From Cytidiella melzeri (Eukaryota > Basidiomycota > Agaricomycetes > Polyporales > Irpicaceae), in assembly GCA_022592445.1 (NCBI GenBank), contig JABYQR010000086.1, forward strand, positions 62,001 through 126,000: 64,000 bases of DNA, in the 5' to 3' direction. The first letter of the stretch is position 1. Each line of letters opens with the position of its first letter. Both the position numbers and the translations under genes were made by a program. Below, piece after piece: positions 25,514 to 37,600 of this stretch. A model generated the notes under the pieces. That model saw only the letters and a list, made by a program, of their open reading frames with translations, made no database searches and was not told where the DNA came from.

Positions 25514-28207
25514 TCAGGACCGCGTACCCGACTTCTTCTTACCCTCTTCGCTAGCCTGACGCGTACGGGAACGAGTGTTGTAACGTGTGCTGCTAGGGGG
25601 AGACATCTCCTTCGGCGCCCTCCTCGTCCTCTTAACACTTCCGGCTGAAGTACCCTCCTCCAGACCCGCCCCTTCATCTTTGTGAGCTCGCTTTGTCCCG
25701 GTAGACAGCCCAGCAGAGGAGCCAACAGGAAGGCTTTTGGCATGGTGTATTGGGGCACGAGTCGAACTGCGTAGTCCTTCCCGGAGAGCCTTGGAAGAGC
25801 GAGGTTGTGTGGTAGGCAGAGGAGAACGTTTCACGTTGGCAGTAGATGGCTGATCACGTAACAGCGGGCTGGAGGGTAACTCAGATGCGGGATCTAAGGA
25901 GGCAGATGGATCCAAGGCGGACGAGGAAGACGCTTGCTGGGCAGGTGGAACGGCTGCAAAATTGGCGCTCTGGTATGATTGCTTGAAGCTCTCATGCAAA
26001 GCTTTGTCTATATCCCTGTGGGTATCCATCTTTGTCTTCTTAGGGTATTGATCCTCGACCGCGTCGTCACCCTCGGGCCAATCGCTGCTCGCTATCGTGT
26101 CGTCAAACATCTCGAGGATGTCGTCCACCCTCTCCATACTTGTCGCCGCTTTCTTGAACGGATGGTCGAACGAAACTGTGTCCGCTCCTTCCTCGAGCAT
26201 ATCGGAGCAAAACCGATGGTATCGGGAGAGAATAGTTGCGAAACGGTGAATGGCACGTGTAAGAGGCTTGCTTTCAAATGTGATGGCTTGAATCTTGCGG
26301 GAAATCATGGTCGACAACTTTTGAAGTCCACCTTCGTAGACCAATCGATGGTCCTCGACCACCTCGTGGCATTCGTCAAAGATGTCCATGATAGGGGCGG
26401 CAGAAGTTGCATCCCGACTGAAGTAATGCAATGCAGTGTAATAAAACACCCAAAATGCGGATTCGACGTCGTCGTGGATGGTGTGGACTTTCTTGGCGTT
26501 CTGAAGCACAGGGATAGACATGAATTGCCAGGTTCCCTAGACAAATGAAATTAGCAAAACCCAAAGAATGAGAGGTCAATGACGTACCGTGCGATATGCG
26601 TGACCTTCGCCTGTGTTCAAAGTATTGATCGCGTGATCCCAGTCGTTGAGAATGCCGTTGAAGTCCTTGTCCAACATGATGTTCCCTGCACTGATGTCGC
26701 GATGCAGAATGTTTGCCTCGTGTGCTCGTTTTATGACTGGTCGACAAGGGTCAGAAGAATGTACGTAGAAGAGAAGCTTTGATAACACACCTTCCAATAC
26801 ATTTCGGATAGCCCTGACCAGCTCTTTCGAGTTACGGACCATGCGGAGAGGGAGCGCAAGATGCTGCACGACACGGTGACGAACGTGCCTACGAAGCCAA
26901 GCGGTCGGCCGTGACCACGCGTAACCCTCCGCGTAGTCCTGCGTCAGCGTACATTGCACATGTCCGGTCGACAGACACACATCTCCACTAACAAGGACAC
27001 TGGGCAAGAAAGGCACAAAGTTCTTCTGTAGAACTGCATACACCGCCGCTTCGGACATGACTCCCTCGAGGTCGGTGCGCCACGTGTCTTTCAGAAAGAC
27101 AAGATCATTTTCGAAAACACCCCAGGCAAGATAACCTTGGGTTGCCCGGCCGCACAACGATGAAACCTCCGTGAAAGGCTGGCAGATGATGTATTCGTTG
27201 ACGACGCCAGGGTGGGAAGAATCGGCTGCAGCTTCGCCGTGTACGCGTACTTTGTAGGAGGGATATGAGTTGTTAACGGTCGCAGCGAGTTCTGACTCCT
27301 TGTACATAGGAAATTTCTCCAGGTATTCGTTAACACCCGTCTTGAGAAGCTGAATCTCCCTGTGGGTAGCCTTCTGAACGTTGACGTCGTAGCCACGCTG
27401 CTCGGGAGTTGCATGTTCGTATCGGAATAGGAACTCGCCGAGCCAGTTAGAGGAGCCGTCGACATAGTTGAAACGCTCTGACACCAGCGCTCCAGCGCGG
27501 TCCCAGCGGATGAGGCGTGCATGGTGGCCGATGATCGAGATGGAGAACACGTGCGACCGGTGCTGCAACGTGAGGACTTGTGCGGCGTAGTCGATCTGCT
27601 GGCCTCTGTGGTCGATGCTACGATTTGTCATGTTTGTGATGGGCTCCTCCTTCTCCTTTCCTACGGCGTCGCCCTCGTTCATGGCCGGCTTGAATGCGTC
27701 TTGTGATGCTTGCGGCTTCATCTCTACCGGGACATCCATCATAGCCATCGGATATTTACTGGAGTGAACCTTGTTGGCGACGCTACTGTGGAAAAGGCCA
27801 CAGTCAGGCTTCGCCTGCGTGATCGTGTCTTTGCGCGTGGACGTGTCCTGGAGCACAAAGGACGGACAGCATTGAGACTTGTTGATCGCCTCCATCTGAA
27901 TGTCTGTCAGCTAGACAAAGACAGGTAGTACAGAGAGAATACGCACGAATGGTAGGTACATGCTACCCTCTTTGCCTCTGCCTTGAGGAACTTCGCTGAA
28001 GTCCACGTTGGGTGTTGGGGAGTCAAGCGCAGGTCGGAGCAAGTCGACGAAGACGTTCAGCGGAATTTCTCCGACAAAGTGGCCGGTCATCTCTACGCTG
28101 AACTGAAGGCGTTTTTGGATCAACTCTAACTCGGATTGGGAGTATTGATGAGAGCCTGTCACGGTACGCTTGTGTGGCGAACCAGAAGGAGGGGCACTTT
28201 GAGCCAT
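25514..28207 (-). CDS. FunK1-type fungal protein kinase
   Basis: Member of the FunK1 family, kinase-like proteins expanded in mushroom-forming fungi. The start at 28207 (MAQSAPPSGSPHKRT) is followed by a 36-bp intron at about 27914-27949 and an exon starting LTDIQMEAINK. The long middle exon carries the N-lobe (VFLKDTWRT with a candidate ATP-binding Lys, EAAVYAVL with the C-helix Glu). After an intron come HRDISAGNIM (catalytic loop) and LNDWDHA, the family's replacement of DFG. A further exon joins TGTWQFMS to VESAFWVFYYTALHY, the characteristic FunK1 activation/peptide segment. The C-terminal ~150 aa are Ser/Pro/Arg/Lys-rich, disordered and basic (KRTRRAPKEM; RYNTRSRTR), possibly nuclear. 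Catalytic Asp and Asn are present, so activity is plausible. It faces the repeat island with its 5' end. Confidence 0.88.
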
Positions 28208-28345
28208 GGTGGAAGGAGGGAAGAAGAGTTGAGCTTACCTCGTGTTGTGGTTGATGTTTATGTGCATGCAATGTTTGGTTCGCCTGCCTGCCAAAGCTGT
28301 GTATGTGGCTTGCGGAGGTTCGGTGTGGTTGAGGGCTAAACGTAT

Positions 28346-28758
28346 CAACTGCCTATTTGAGAAGTCTTTGACACTCCGACGCGTTATGCCGAGGCTCAGC
28401 CGATCAAACTGGGACGCTGCGCACAAAAAACTGCTTTGATTGCAAACCTGTCGAAATCCTTAGACTTTTTATGATTATAACTATTAGGAGTATTGACACA
28501 CGCTACCACATCAAACGGGGCGGGTTTTTCTGGAACTCCGCGTTCACTGACACTCCTCAGCAGGCTTGACTCTACGTGTACAAGACCATGATTTCATGTA
28601 CGCTGTCGTCTCTTGGTTCCCTCAACGCTCTCTAACACGGGCGTGGTAGAACGACACCACTACTGGCAGCTATCACAATGTAACAGTCGCGTGACGATCG
28701 CGTTCAGGTGTTTCAGCACGCGTGTCGGAGTGTCAATGTCTTCTCAAATAGGCAGTTG
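28346..28758. repeat. MITE-like element with ~39-bp terminal inverted repeats
   Basis: Left end 28346-28384 begins CAACTGCCTATTTGAGAAG; the right end, 28719-28758, is its reverse complement with about three differences. The ~413-bp segment has no ORF. It lies about 140 bp upstream of the FunK1 start, within its promoter region. Classed as a non-autonomous inverted-repeat element; the superfamily is unknown, and no target duplication could be fixed. Confidence 0.6.
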
Positions 28759-31700
28759 CTGCGTGTGGCCCTCCACGCCATCGAGCCTCCGCAAGCCAAA
28801 TAAGATAGCTTTGTCCTGTAGGGAGTAACAAACTGGAAGTGGTGTGCGAGGGGTAGAGGCTGTGGGGCTTTGAAGACGAGTCTTGTCTGATTTTTCTTGC
28901 TACTTCAGCAGCTCAGCTTATATACATGTCTGTATCTACTTATGTAAGCAAATACTATACATGTCTACTTCAGCTATTCTAGTATATTACTAAGTGCATT
29001 ACTCAGCATATGAATAGGCTCAGCACTTGTCCCAGAGGTGTGCATATTGGGTAAATGACTCATGCTAGTACTTGGCCTCGGACATACACTTTATGCATCC
29101 TCTGGAGTTGTACTACGTGTTTTCCATGTCATTTCCTATGCTACTAGAATACAGGTGTACATATATGTGCATTTCTTCCATAGTGCTAACCCATATCTGT
29201 ATGTCTCAGCTAATGTGATGGTTACTACTACAGTTACCATATACAGCTGCACAATTCCCTTATCAAGACTGTAAGAACTCTGCTACCTTGAAATGTCCGT
29301 GAAACAAGGCATGGGAAACTTTTATAATATGTAGTTTCAACACTCTCACTTGACTGTTACATTAGTGATTGGTTAGATTAACTAGACCTAATCTCCCACT
29401 GAAGTACGATTGCTTCTGAAATGCCAATGACTTCGTCATGCTATCAGCAATCTGTTCTTCAGTTGGAACTGCGTATAACTCAGCATTCTGATTTTTGACA
29501 AACTCTCCTGCTCTTATTTCCTGTCATTTACACGCACTGTTGTTGCTTTTGTAATATTCCAGAATCCATTGCCTATTGATGTGATCTGGTTTGTGAAACT
29601 CACAATCAATGTACACATGGTACATACAGCACACAACATAGGTATTGACTACAAACATGCATCTTTTGTCAGTAGCGAGCTGTCAGTATACTCTATGACA
29701 TGAGTCTAGGCCTGATAACACTGTAACACTACACATCATGTCCAGGAATTATGTAGCTAGGACAACAAAAAATCTGTTGGTGTGATGCAAGCGTGGGACA
29801 TGTTGCAACACTTTTTTTCTACACTAAATCAAGCATACACGGTCAGACATCCCAACGCACCCAGGCAAAACCTGGGTGTGTACCAGCTGGCCGGCATGTA
29901 AAAACCTTGGAATTTTGCCCTTGATAACTTCTCATTGGTTCAGGGAGCTGACACCCGTGGATAAGTTGGGGGTGTAGTATGTGGGTCATTGCTGCTTCAA
30001 GTGGAATGCTGTCAGACTCAGGTTTGCTCAACGTTGTTAGGTGTGGAATTTTTATGAAGTTATTTTTGATCTTTTACCCAAAAATCACAGTCACAGTGGG
30101 CAAAACAAGGGTGTGAACAAGGATTTGTGATGTGGTCACGGTTTCACTTACGCGGAACAAGTCCACAGGCCTCATCATCAGGTGTCTATTTGCACAAATT
30201 TTGATGGGAGACCAAATATGAAAGCTGAGCTGCCCAAGCAGCAGAGCCTTCTTGGTAGTATAAAGGCTTTGCAAGCTCACCGTGCAGCTGAATTCCCCCT
30301 GTACACAATCCAGACACCTGTAGTAGTATGCTAATGCAGCAGTGCTATTGTTGCTGGAGCCGTGGAGCTGCTGGAATTCATTGCTTCACTGATTCCCAAG
30401 TGCTTTATAGCAGCTTATGGCTGTTGCTGCACAAATCAAACATCACATAGTAGGAGAAGACAATTACAGTACTTATTCAATCCTCTTATTCTATAGCTAT
30501 GTTTGTGTCTTAGAAGTTCTCCTTGGATGTTGCAGAGGAGCATGAAAGACTGAACTTGCCAATTGAGGAAAGCAGCGGCATCTTAAGTGTCATTGGAGTG
30601 CTCGAGTTTGGTGAGTGGTTTCTTGTTTTTTATTGCATGTTCACAAGTGCACCCATCAATACCATGATTGTAACATGAGAAATCACAATAATGTGATGTT
30701 CACAATTTCGGATAAATACCCATAAATAACGTCATAATTTATTTGCTAACACTGTGTTGCAGCTTGACCCAATACCACAGATTACTGTCACATCAATGTT
30801 GCTCTGTGTCCCACACTCTCATAAAAATAGTTTCTCCCATCTGCACTCGTGATATCTTCCGCACCCTAGCACAAGGCCACTGTCAAACAGACGGGTCTGG
30901 CACAATGTAAGCAACAGATTGATTTGGGTACATCGGCAACTCGTACCTGGCACAAGGTAAGCAACAGATGGGTTGCCCCTGTGCCAGTTCTGACTATTTA
31001 TATACGTCGGGTATTCCATGTATAGTATCCCTCCGATTGTGTACGCACTGACTCCCTGCCTCTCCTTCCTATTCCGTCTCTTGAGGTGGGTCACTCTCTG
31101 ACAGCCACATTTGAAACAGTTGTGTTGCTGCCATGTCCTGGCCACCGTTTGATGAATGTAAATGAGAGTTTGATAGGTACACAAGAGGGTAGACTGGCAA
31201 TGTTGTCGTAAGTGAACCTGATCCATAACTCATCCCACACATATGTCAATGCTAATGCAGAATTATTTAATGTGGGTTACTGACCTTTGTAGGAGAAGTG
31301 AAAGTTATGCTCCTGACTTGCACAGGCAAGACCTTGGTCAACATGTTGTTGCTGTCTATGTGAGTGAATAGACACACCAGGTCAACTCATTTGTCTCCTT
31401 AGCTTTCTAGGAATGTGCTCCTTACAATGGAATGTCAGGAAACAAAACAAAGTCTCCGGCAGCTATAAAGCTCTCCGGAGCACTCTGTAGCAGCTGGGAG
31501 CTTGATTAGCCTTCACATTGTTTCCTGACGAGGACTGATAAGGCAGGTGCCATCAGGAACAGGCACCCCCTTACATAAGCAGACCGTCACGCAACTCGCA
31601 AAGCTATCCACCACCACACTGTCATGCTTGGCTGTACTGTGCTTAATACATTCGATGCAGATACTGAAGGGCTTCAATTCCTATTGAAGAAAATTCCGCT

Positions 31701-31940
31701 AGCTGTAGTATATACCTTCCTGATACGGAATTTATAATTGTTTTTTGTGATTCATTTTTGGCATTTCCGCGTCAAATGGTGAAACTATCAGTTTGAGAGG
31801 TGCAATATTCAGCACGTTATATAAGCATTACTAAGCATTACATAAGTCGTCACATGACATTTTAGGCACATCCTGGGTGGGCGGAAAAGAGGTGAAATGA
31901 GAGACAAAATATTGTATACCTCCTGCAACTGTTCCCTACA
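28759..31940. other. Gene-free, AT-rich intergenic stretch
   Basis: Only short ORFs without family resemblance. It holds a 21-bp hairpin at 29858-29878 (CACCCAGG, 5-nt loop, CCTGGGTG), a short direct repeat beginning CTGGCACAA at about 30897 and 30950, and inverted CAGGAAACAA/TTGTTTCCTG arms at about 31437 and 31520. Most likely old, degraded repeats. Confidence 0.5.
29858..29878. repeat. Short perfect hairpin
   Basis: Two 8-nt arms, CACCCAGG and CCTGGGTG, are separated by CAAAA. It stands alone with no adjacent gene, so a terminator role cannot be claimed. Confidence 0.5.
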
Positions 31941-32467
31941 ATGGCCCCAAATTTGAAGGCTGCTCAGGCGCGCTCTGACAACCTTGCGAAGGCAAGAAGA
32001 GCCTCAAAAGTCATCCTGGAGGAGGTCCCAGACCCTGCACGCGAATGGCTCCCCCCTATTGACAAGGAAGCTGAAGCGGCTCACCTCGACTGGTCTGACT
32101 TTGAGGACGATGGTGGGGAAGATGCTGAGAGGCAGAGAAAGGCTGCTTAAATGATCAAAATGAGTCCGATGTCACTATTTTTGCCTGGATACTCACTACC
32201 GCTCAGCAAGTGGCTGTCAAAGCCGAGAATGCGAAGCGCAAGACTAAAAGAAAGCACCGCTACACAAAAAACGCTGCCAGTACTGTCTGAGGACATGCTG
32301 CGAAGCGTCGAGCCTATACTGCAAGGGGAGGAAAGCTCATCACTTCTTGGTTCAGCACTGCCGAGTCCGATTCCATTTTGAACACACCTATGCCAACTCT
32401 CGAGACATCTGATCCATTGGTGGGTCCGTCGGCTTCCGTCCAGACACTTCAGCAGCCTTTACCATAA
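31941..32467 (+). pseudogene. Remnant of a transposase-like gene N-terminus
   Basis: Reading starts MAPNLKAAQARSDNLAKARR and runs in frame to a TAA at about 32148. A different frame then continues (NDQNESDVTIFAWILTTAQQ, then KRKTKRKHRYTKNAASTV), reaches an in-frame TGA near 32288, and goes on with AKRRAYTARGGKLITSWFST to a stop at 32465-32467. The Lys/Arg-rich KHRYTKN stretch followed by KLITSWF resembles, from memory, the N-terminal region of transposon-borne ORFs common in basidiomycetes (TSFF/TSWF motif before a DDE transposase). One frameshift and one stop codon break it, and no DDE domain follows. The product is therefore dead; the family link is tentative. Confidence 0.5.
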
Positions 32468-34126
32468 AGTAAACTACATATACCGGTAGCCACCCTATAC
32501 CGCAGTTCCTGCGCTTGCATTCAGCTCGGTCAAACTTTGACTTGCAGTGAGCAAATATTTTTATTAGATATATACACACCGTACATGTACATGATGTGCA
32601 CAACGAGAACTAGTATAAGTACTTACTGTCATTGTAATGTATGCCGATTGCCAGGCAAGTTCTCGAAGCAGGTGAGGGCTGCCAAAGTGAACGAAGGATG
32701 CAGTTGAGTCCGGCAAAACAAGTACAAGGCAAACAAGTCTAGACCAGACAAGGAGCCGTTGGGCTTGTCCTCAGGAATACCCGCTGAGTCAGATTGGGGA
32801 GGCTGCGCCATGCACAGTTACTCTGACAGCAGCCTCCTTGTACCTCCTCGCGGGTGTGAGACATAGGCAAGTGAGAGTCTTGGAGAGGCCTGACCAGCAG
32901 ACAACAGGATGTTGTCGTCGTCGCAGACCTCAGTGCGACAGATGATCCATCTGACAAGAGGTCCGCGGTCTAGCGATTGCGCAGAGGTAGTGGTGTTGAG
33001 GTCGCGGTCGAAGTTGAAATCCCAGATTTCAGCGCTATGTCACGTCACATCACATGTGACATCACACTTACATAAGGGTGCCCCCTCTGCGTGTCACTGC
33101 GGGCAAAGGCCAATTTCACATGGCGTGAAATTATTGTGAGAGTTATTTGAGATGTTAGAAATCCCATGAATATCTGGTTATGTTTGGGGGGTAAGATTGA
33201 TATACAATCAAAGACATTTTTGTGATTTTTCTACAAATTTTCAAGCCTATCTACTGGCAGCCTTTCCGTGCTCCAAAAATCTGTGTGAAAATTAATTTTT
33301 TGGGCAGATTTGCGACCGACATAAAATTGTAAAGACAAATAGATTTCCCACGTGTGTCGGGTGATGGCAAACATAACGTGGCAAACAACTTTCCAGAACT
33401 TTTCAGTAGCACGTCGCCGGAAATTCTACCTGCCCTTTCCTTTTCTGGATTTTTTCATGCCCTTTTCCAAATCCGTGGAAGGCATCTTTTCCACTTGATT
33501 TTCTGAGCCTTGAAAGGTAAACTTCCTTTCATTGTTCTTTCTGATTTAACTACCACTTAAAAAACATAAATTCCTGCCCCTGAAAAGGCACAGAATTTGT
33601 ATAGCATTATTTGGTATTCTCAAACATTAAGAAACAATTCCGAGCCCCAAATTGCTTATGGATTATCTGCTGATAGTTAACATTTAAGTGGGTAATCATG
33701 CAAATTTTAAGGTGTGTGAAATCAGTGTTTGCCCCTAGTGACATGTCGTCTGCCTTAGGAGAGCACGGAAATGACACGCAAACACAGGTAAACAACAAAT
33801 TGAGCACGTGCCATAATGATCGGTGGCAGGGCTCTCACCACCAATCATTAAACTCACACTCAAACACCCTCTCCACTAGCGTGGTATCGGGAATGCATCT
33901 TGCCATCCAGCAAGCTTGTTCATCCTGCTCATTGCCTTGTAGTTGACAACTTGCGCTCTTCACAGGTACAATTGGCACTCTCAAAACCCGGCAACTCAGG
34001 GTGTTAGAGCCAACACATCTGAACGAGATCATACTAGTTGGACTGAGCATCTTGCAAATGTTATGTTAACAGTTTTTATCTGATCTGTTGAACACGAGCT
34101 TCACTAAGCTTCTTCCGCCCCACCCG
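32468..34126. other. Gene-free AT-rich stretch
   Basis: No coding sequence supported. It includes a palindrome around 33047-33062 centred on TCACATGTGA and AT-rich sequence with homopolymer runs at 33130-33640. Confidence 0.45.
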
Positions 34127-34650
34127 ATGTCGGAGGCACTGGCATACCAGGCGTACCAGAAGGGCAACAAGTTCCGAAATTCGGGTGCAGCCAGAACCTT
34201 ACATCCACATATCTAGAACTCCTTGCTAACAGATTGAGCCGCCATCTCTACATTGACAACACAGCACCGTCAAGCGCGGCCAGAGAGGCCATACATGACG
34301 GCAGCACCGTGATTTTTTCCAAGGCCATCTCCCGCTGCGCACCGTGTCCATCACACGTTCTTCTTCAACATCAATTCGTTACCAACGGTTACATGGATAT
34401 ACCAGGTGAGCGTATTGAGTCTCGAACGCAGGGGGGCGCGGATTTAGATTGAAACCTTACAGCGAGCTAATCAATGATCCTCGTCGCAGGTTTAGATGGG
34501 CAGGATGCCCCGGTCTCCAGTTGTTCAAAAGTTGGTACTACTCTCCGGGTGTATCAAGCCCGATATATGGGGAAGCGTTGCGCGCGGGCGGTTGCGAGCG
34601 TGCGTTTACGACTCTTCTTCCGTGGTACTAGAGAGTACGTAGCATCGTAA
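34127..34650 (+). CDS. Doubtful spliced ORF, possibly degenerate
   Basis: An ATG at 34127 (MSEALAYQAYQKGNKFRNS) can be joined through a very short 32-bp GTGCAG...TAG gap to ELLANRLSRHLYIDNTAPSS. A second, normal-looking intron (GTGAGC...CGCAG, ~80 bp) then leads to LDGQDAPVSSCSK and a stop at 34648-34650. The second join keeps frame well; the first intron is shorter than others in this genome. No family recognised. It could be a decayed gene or coincidence. Confidence 0.18.
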
Positions 34651-37600
34651 GCTCTCATTTCTACATCCCGGACTGTGTGATATGGACAAACAGGGATGTC
34701 CATCTTGTGTTGCAGCGGAGCGCACGTAATGTACGGTGAGCGCGGGCACCAATGCATAGATTAACTTCCAGGATGCCGCTCAGAATCATCGTGGCGTCCA
34801 AAGACCCCAAAGTGGACAACTTTGCTCTGCAGCTACGTTGTTAGTTCCTCACCATGGTCTTGTACTCCAGCTCCAGCAACAGATCTCCCGGTGGTGGACT
34901 CACCACTGCCGCGTCTTTTCCTGTCAGAGCCACCTATCTCTTCCTTAGTCCGCTCATTGGCTTACATCTCTCCTTCTCCATAGGCCGCGCTCTTCTATGA
35001 ATATCACATGCAACAACTATCTCCGTCTTTCAAATCCGACAATAATCTCATGCCACCAAGATTTGCGCCTCAAGGGCCCCGTGCTATGCGCACTCACCTT
35101 TGGTAACATCATATTCCCACCGACGCATAGGCATAAAACTTGAAGGAACCGTACGGGGACGTTTCTTCCCACAAGCAGCCGTCCGCCCACATCACGTCCG
35201 AAAGCGACAAGAATAACCGCGGTATTCATATCGAACGCGCAAAATCTAACATCCCTATCAAAAGACAGAATCGCCTGGTGCAAGCGTAACACCACCACTT
35301 ATCATTGGCTGACGAAGTAACAGGAGACGGCACTCTGCCGTATCCTGCTGACAGCCCGACGTGGGTCACTCCGTGCGTGTCGGGAACATTCTCCAGCCCT
35401 GGGACGGGTACCTTTGTACAATCGGCGATAGCCCGACGACGTTGTAACTCAATCTGCCGTAAATGCATCTACGCTGTACTGGCAGATTGTACTCTGTTCA
35501 TTCAGCAAAGTGCTACGTCTGTCCTAGGTCCATCAACATCAATATCATTCCCCAGCATCCAGCATGGTACGCCTCGTTATCGCACCGCCCCTGCTACGCT
35601 GATTCCCCAAATGGGTAGCGGAATTTGCTTTGGTTTGGGATGCACTGTCCGTTTGTCTATGACAGCCTGTGAATACGTGATGCGCCGTCGTTCCACATCT
35701 GTAGTATCAACGGTGCAGAAACCTCCTTCAATTCCCATTCGTCCACAGGCTGGCACTCACCTACTCTATGAAGAGACAGCGACGATCCCAAAACCACTCT
35801 TACTTGAGTAGTACCAATCATATTCCTACCTTACGTACCCAATCGGGACTGCGGCCTCGTCATCCGTTCTCCATCGGGCCACACAGCTCAAGGCTCAACC
35901 AAAACTTTCCGAGCGACCTGAGTCGGGTAAATTTCCATCAGACCTCACTTCCGGACGCTCCTCCCGTAACCGTGAGTATGACCTTCGGGATCGCACGTTT
36001 TGGCTGTTTTTTTTCTAGTCGATGAACTTACCTGAGACACTTCAGCTTCCCGGGACCCGACAAAGTGGAGACTACGAGCGGGATTGAGAAGCTTCTTGTT
36101 CGGTGTTTGTTGAGATTTGTGGGACGAAAGGACGACCGAAGGAGATGGCGATCCCGCTCTTTTTGAACGCCCTAGCCAAGCTAGTGTGGAACAATGAGAA
36201 CAGTATGGTGCCACAGGCTCTCGGACCGTCTGTTTACTTCTCGAGTTTATGCTCGCCGGTAAGCAGGTTTTGGCTTCACTTTGAGCATAAGCTTACTCTG
36301 TGTTGGTTTGTCTTCTTCGACAGGCTGTTTCTGTGTAAAGTGTTCGGTTTCCGTCTGGCTCGTTAAAGATCTGGGCTGACATCATGCTTGTCCATAGCGG
36401 ATGCTCAGCTTCGTGCTTTGATATTCCGCGAAATTGGACAGAAACGAGCAAGATAAGATCACACAAAATCCAACTAAATCACACGTCAAACCTCATCTAG
36501 CCTACACCCATCTCATGATTCTACATCGTGTAGAAAATGCCTCATCGGACCGTCTGTTCGATGCCCGCTGGTATGCAGACCAAGTTTGTTCTCTGTTGGT
36601 TTGTCTTCTTCGACGAGGCCGTGTCCGAGTACAACACTCAGCTCAGGCTCTCCAAGCTCCCGTCTGGGTTGTTGACCTCTCGGCTGACATCATTCTTGCT
36701 CATAGCGATGATGCTCAGCTTCATACTTTCAGATGCCGCGAAACTGGATTGACATGAGCAGGATAAGATCACACGCGATTTGACAGTGTCGTATGTCGAT
36801 TCAATTCTCATCTCTCCTGCGACCTAGTTATGACTATCATAGCGTACAAAAAGGTCTTTTGGTTTATGAGTATCCACCCGGGACGGTGAATACATCCCCA
36901 CACCGGAGATTTGACTCTGAAGAAGACTTGATACGTGAGGCACGAGTCGTACAAGTGCGATACATTGCTGCACGTCATAACGCTCAGGTCCACATTTCCT
37001 CCAAACGACGACCGCTGTGTACTATGCGCAGTTACTATATGTCAGATTGGTTACCGTCAACTTTTGACTGAATTCTACAGGTTCATGTAAGTTCTGACAC
37101 CGCCATACTAAGTAGGCCCCGCGCACACTTATTACTGTTACAGTTCACACCGAATTGGACAGAAATCCGAACAACATTCGTCTTTGTCTCGGAGTAAGCC
37201 TTTTCACTCACACATGTACACGCGTACGTACATGAATTACCCACAGTTGTCGGTCACCCGAGCAGGTATACACGAACAGTGGCCTCGGAAGCGGGAAAAG
37301 GTCAAGGATTAGTACTTGTACAGCAAGACAATCGATATACTTACCGTCTGTGTGAGTGTCTCGACCGGATGGAGATGAAGAATTGGATAATGCTGACTAA
37401 AGTCGATGGTAAGATATCGTATCTTACAGATCATTCGCTTTAGGGTGGCGCAAGTAGGCAGCTCTCGAGTTCACTGGGGCACCTTCGGCGACACGGACTT
37501 GCGCGATCCAGCAGATGATGAAACCAATGACGGTCAATCCAATATCACACGAGCAACTTGCACTTTTTCCATATGACCGAAAGTGAAGAAACGTCCAAAA

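Noticed and set aside
35017..36214. ORFs of 80-168 codons on both strands
   Set aside because: No consistent exon chain, no domain, and similar openness on both strands; probably GC-rich chance ORFs or an unreadable relic.
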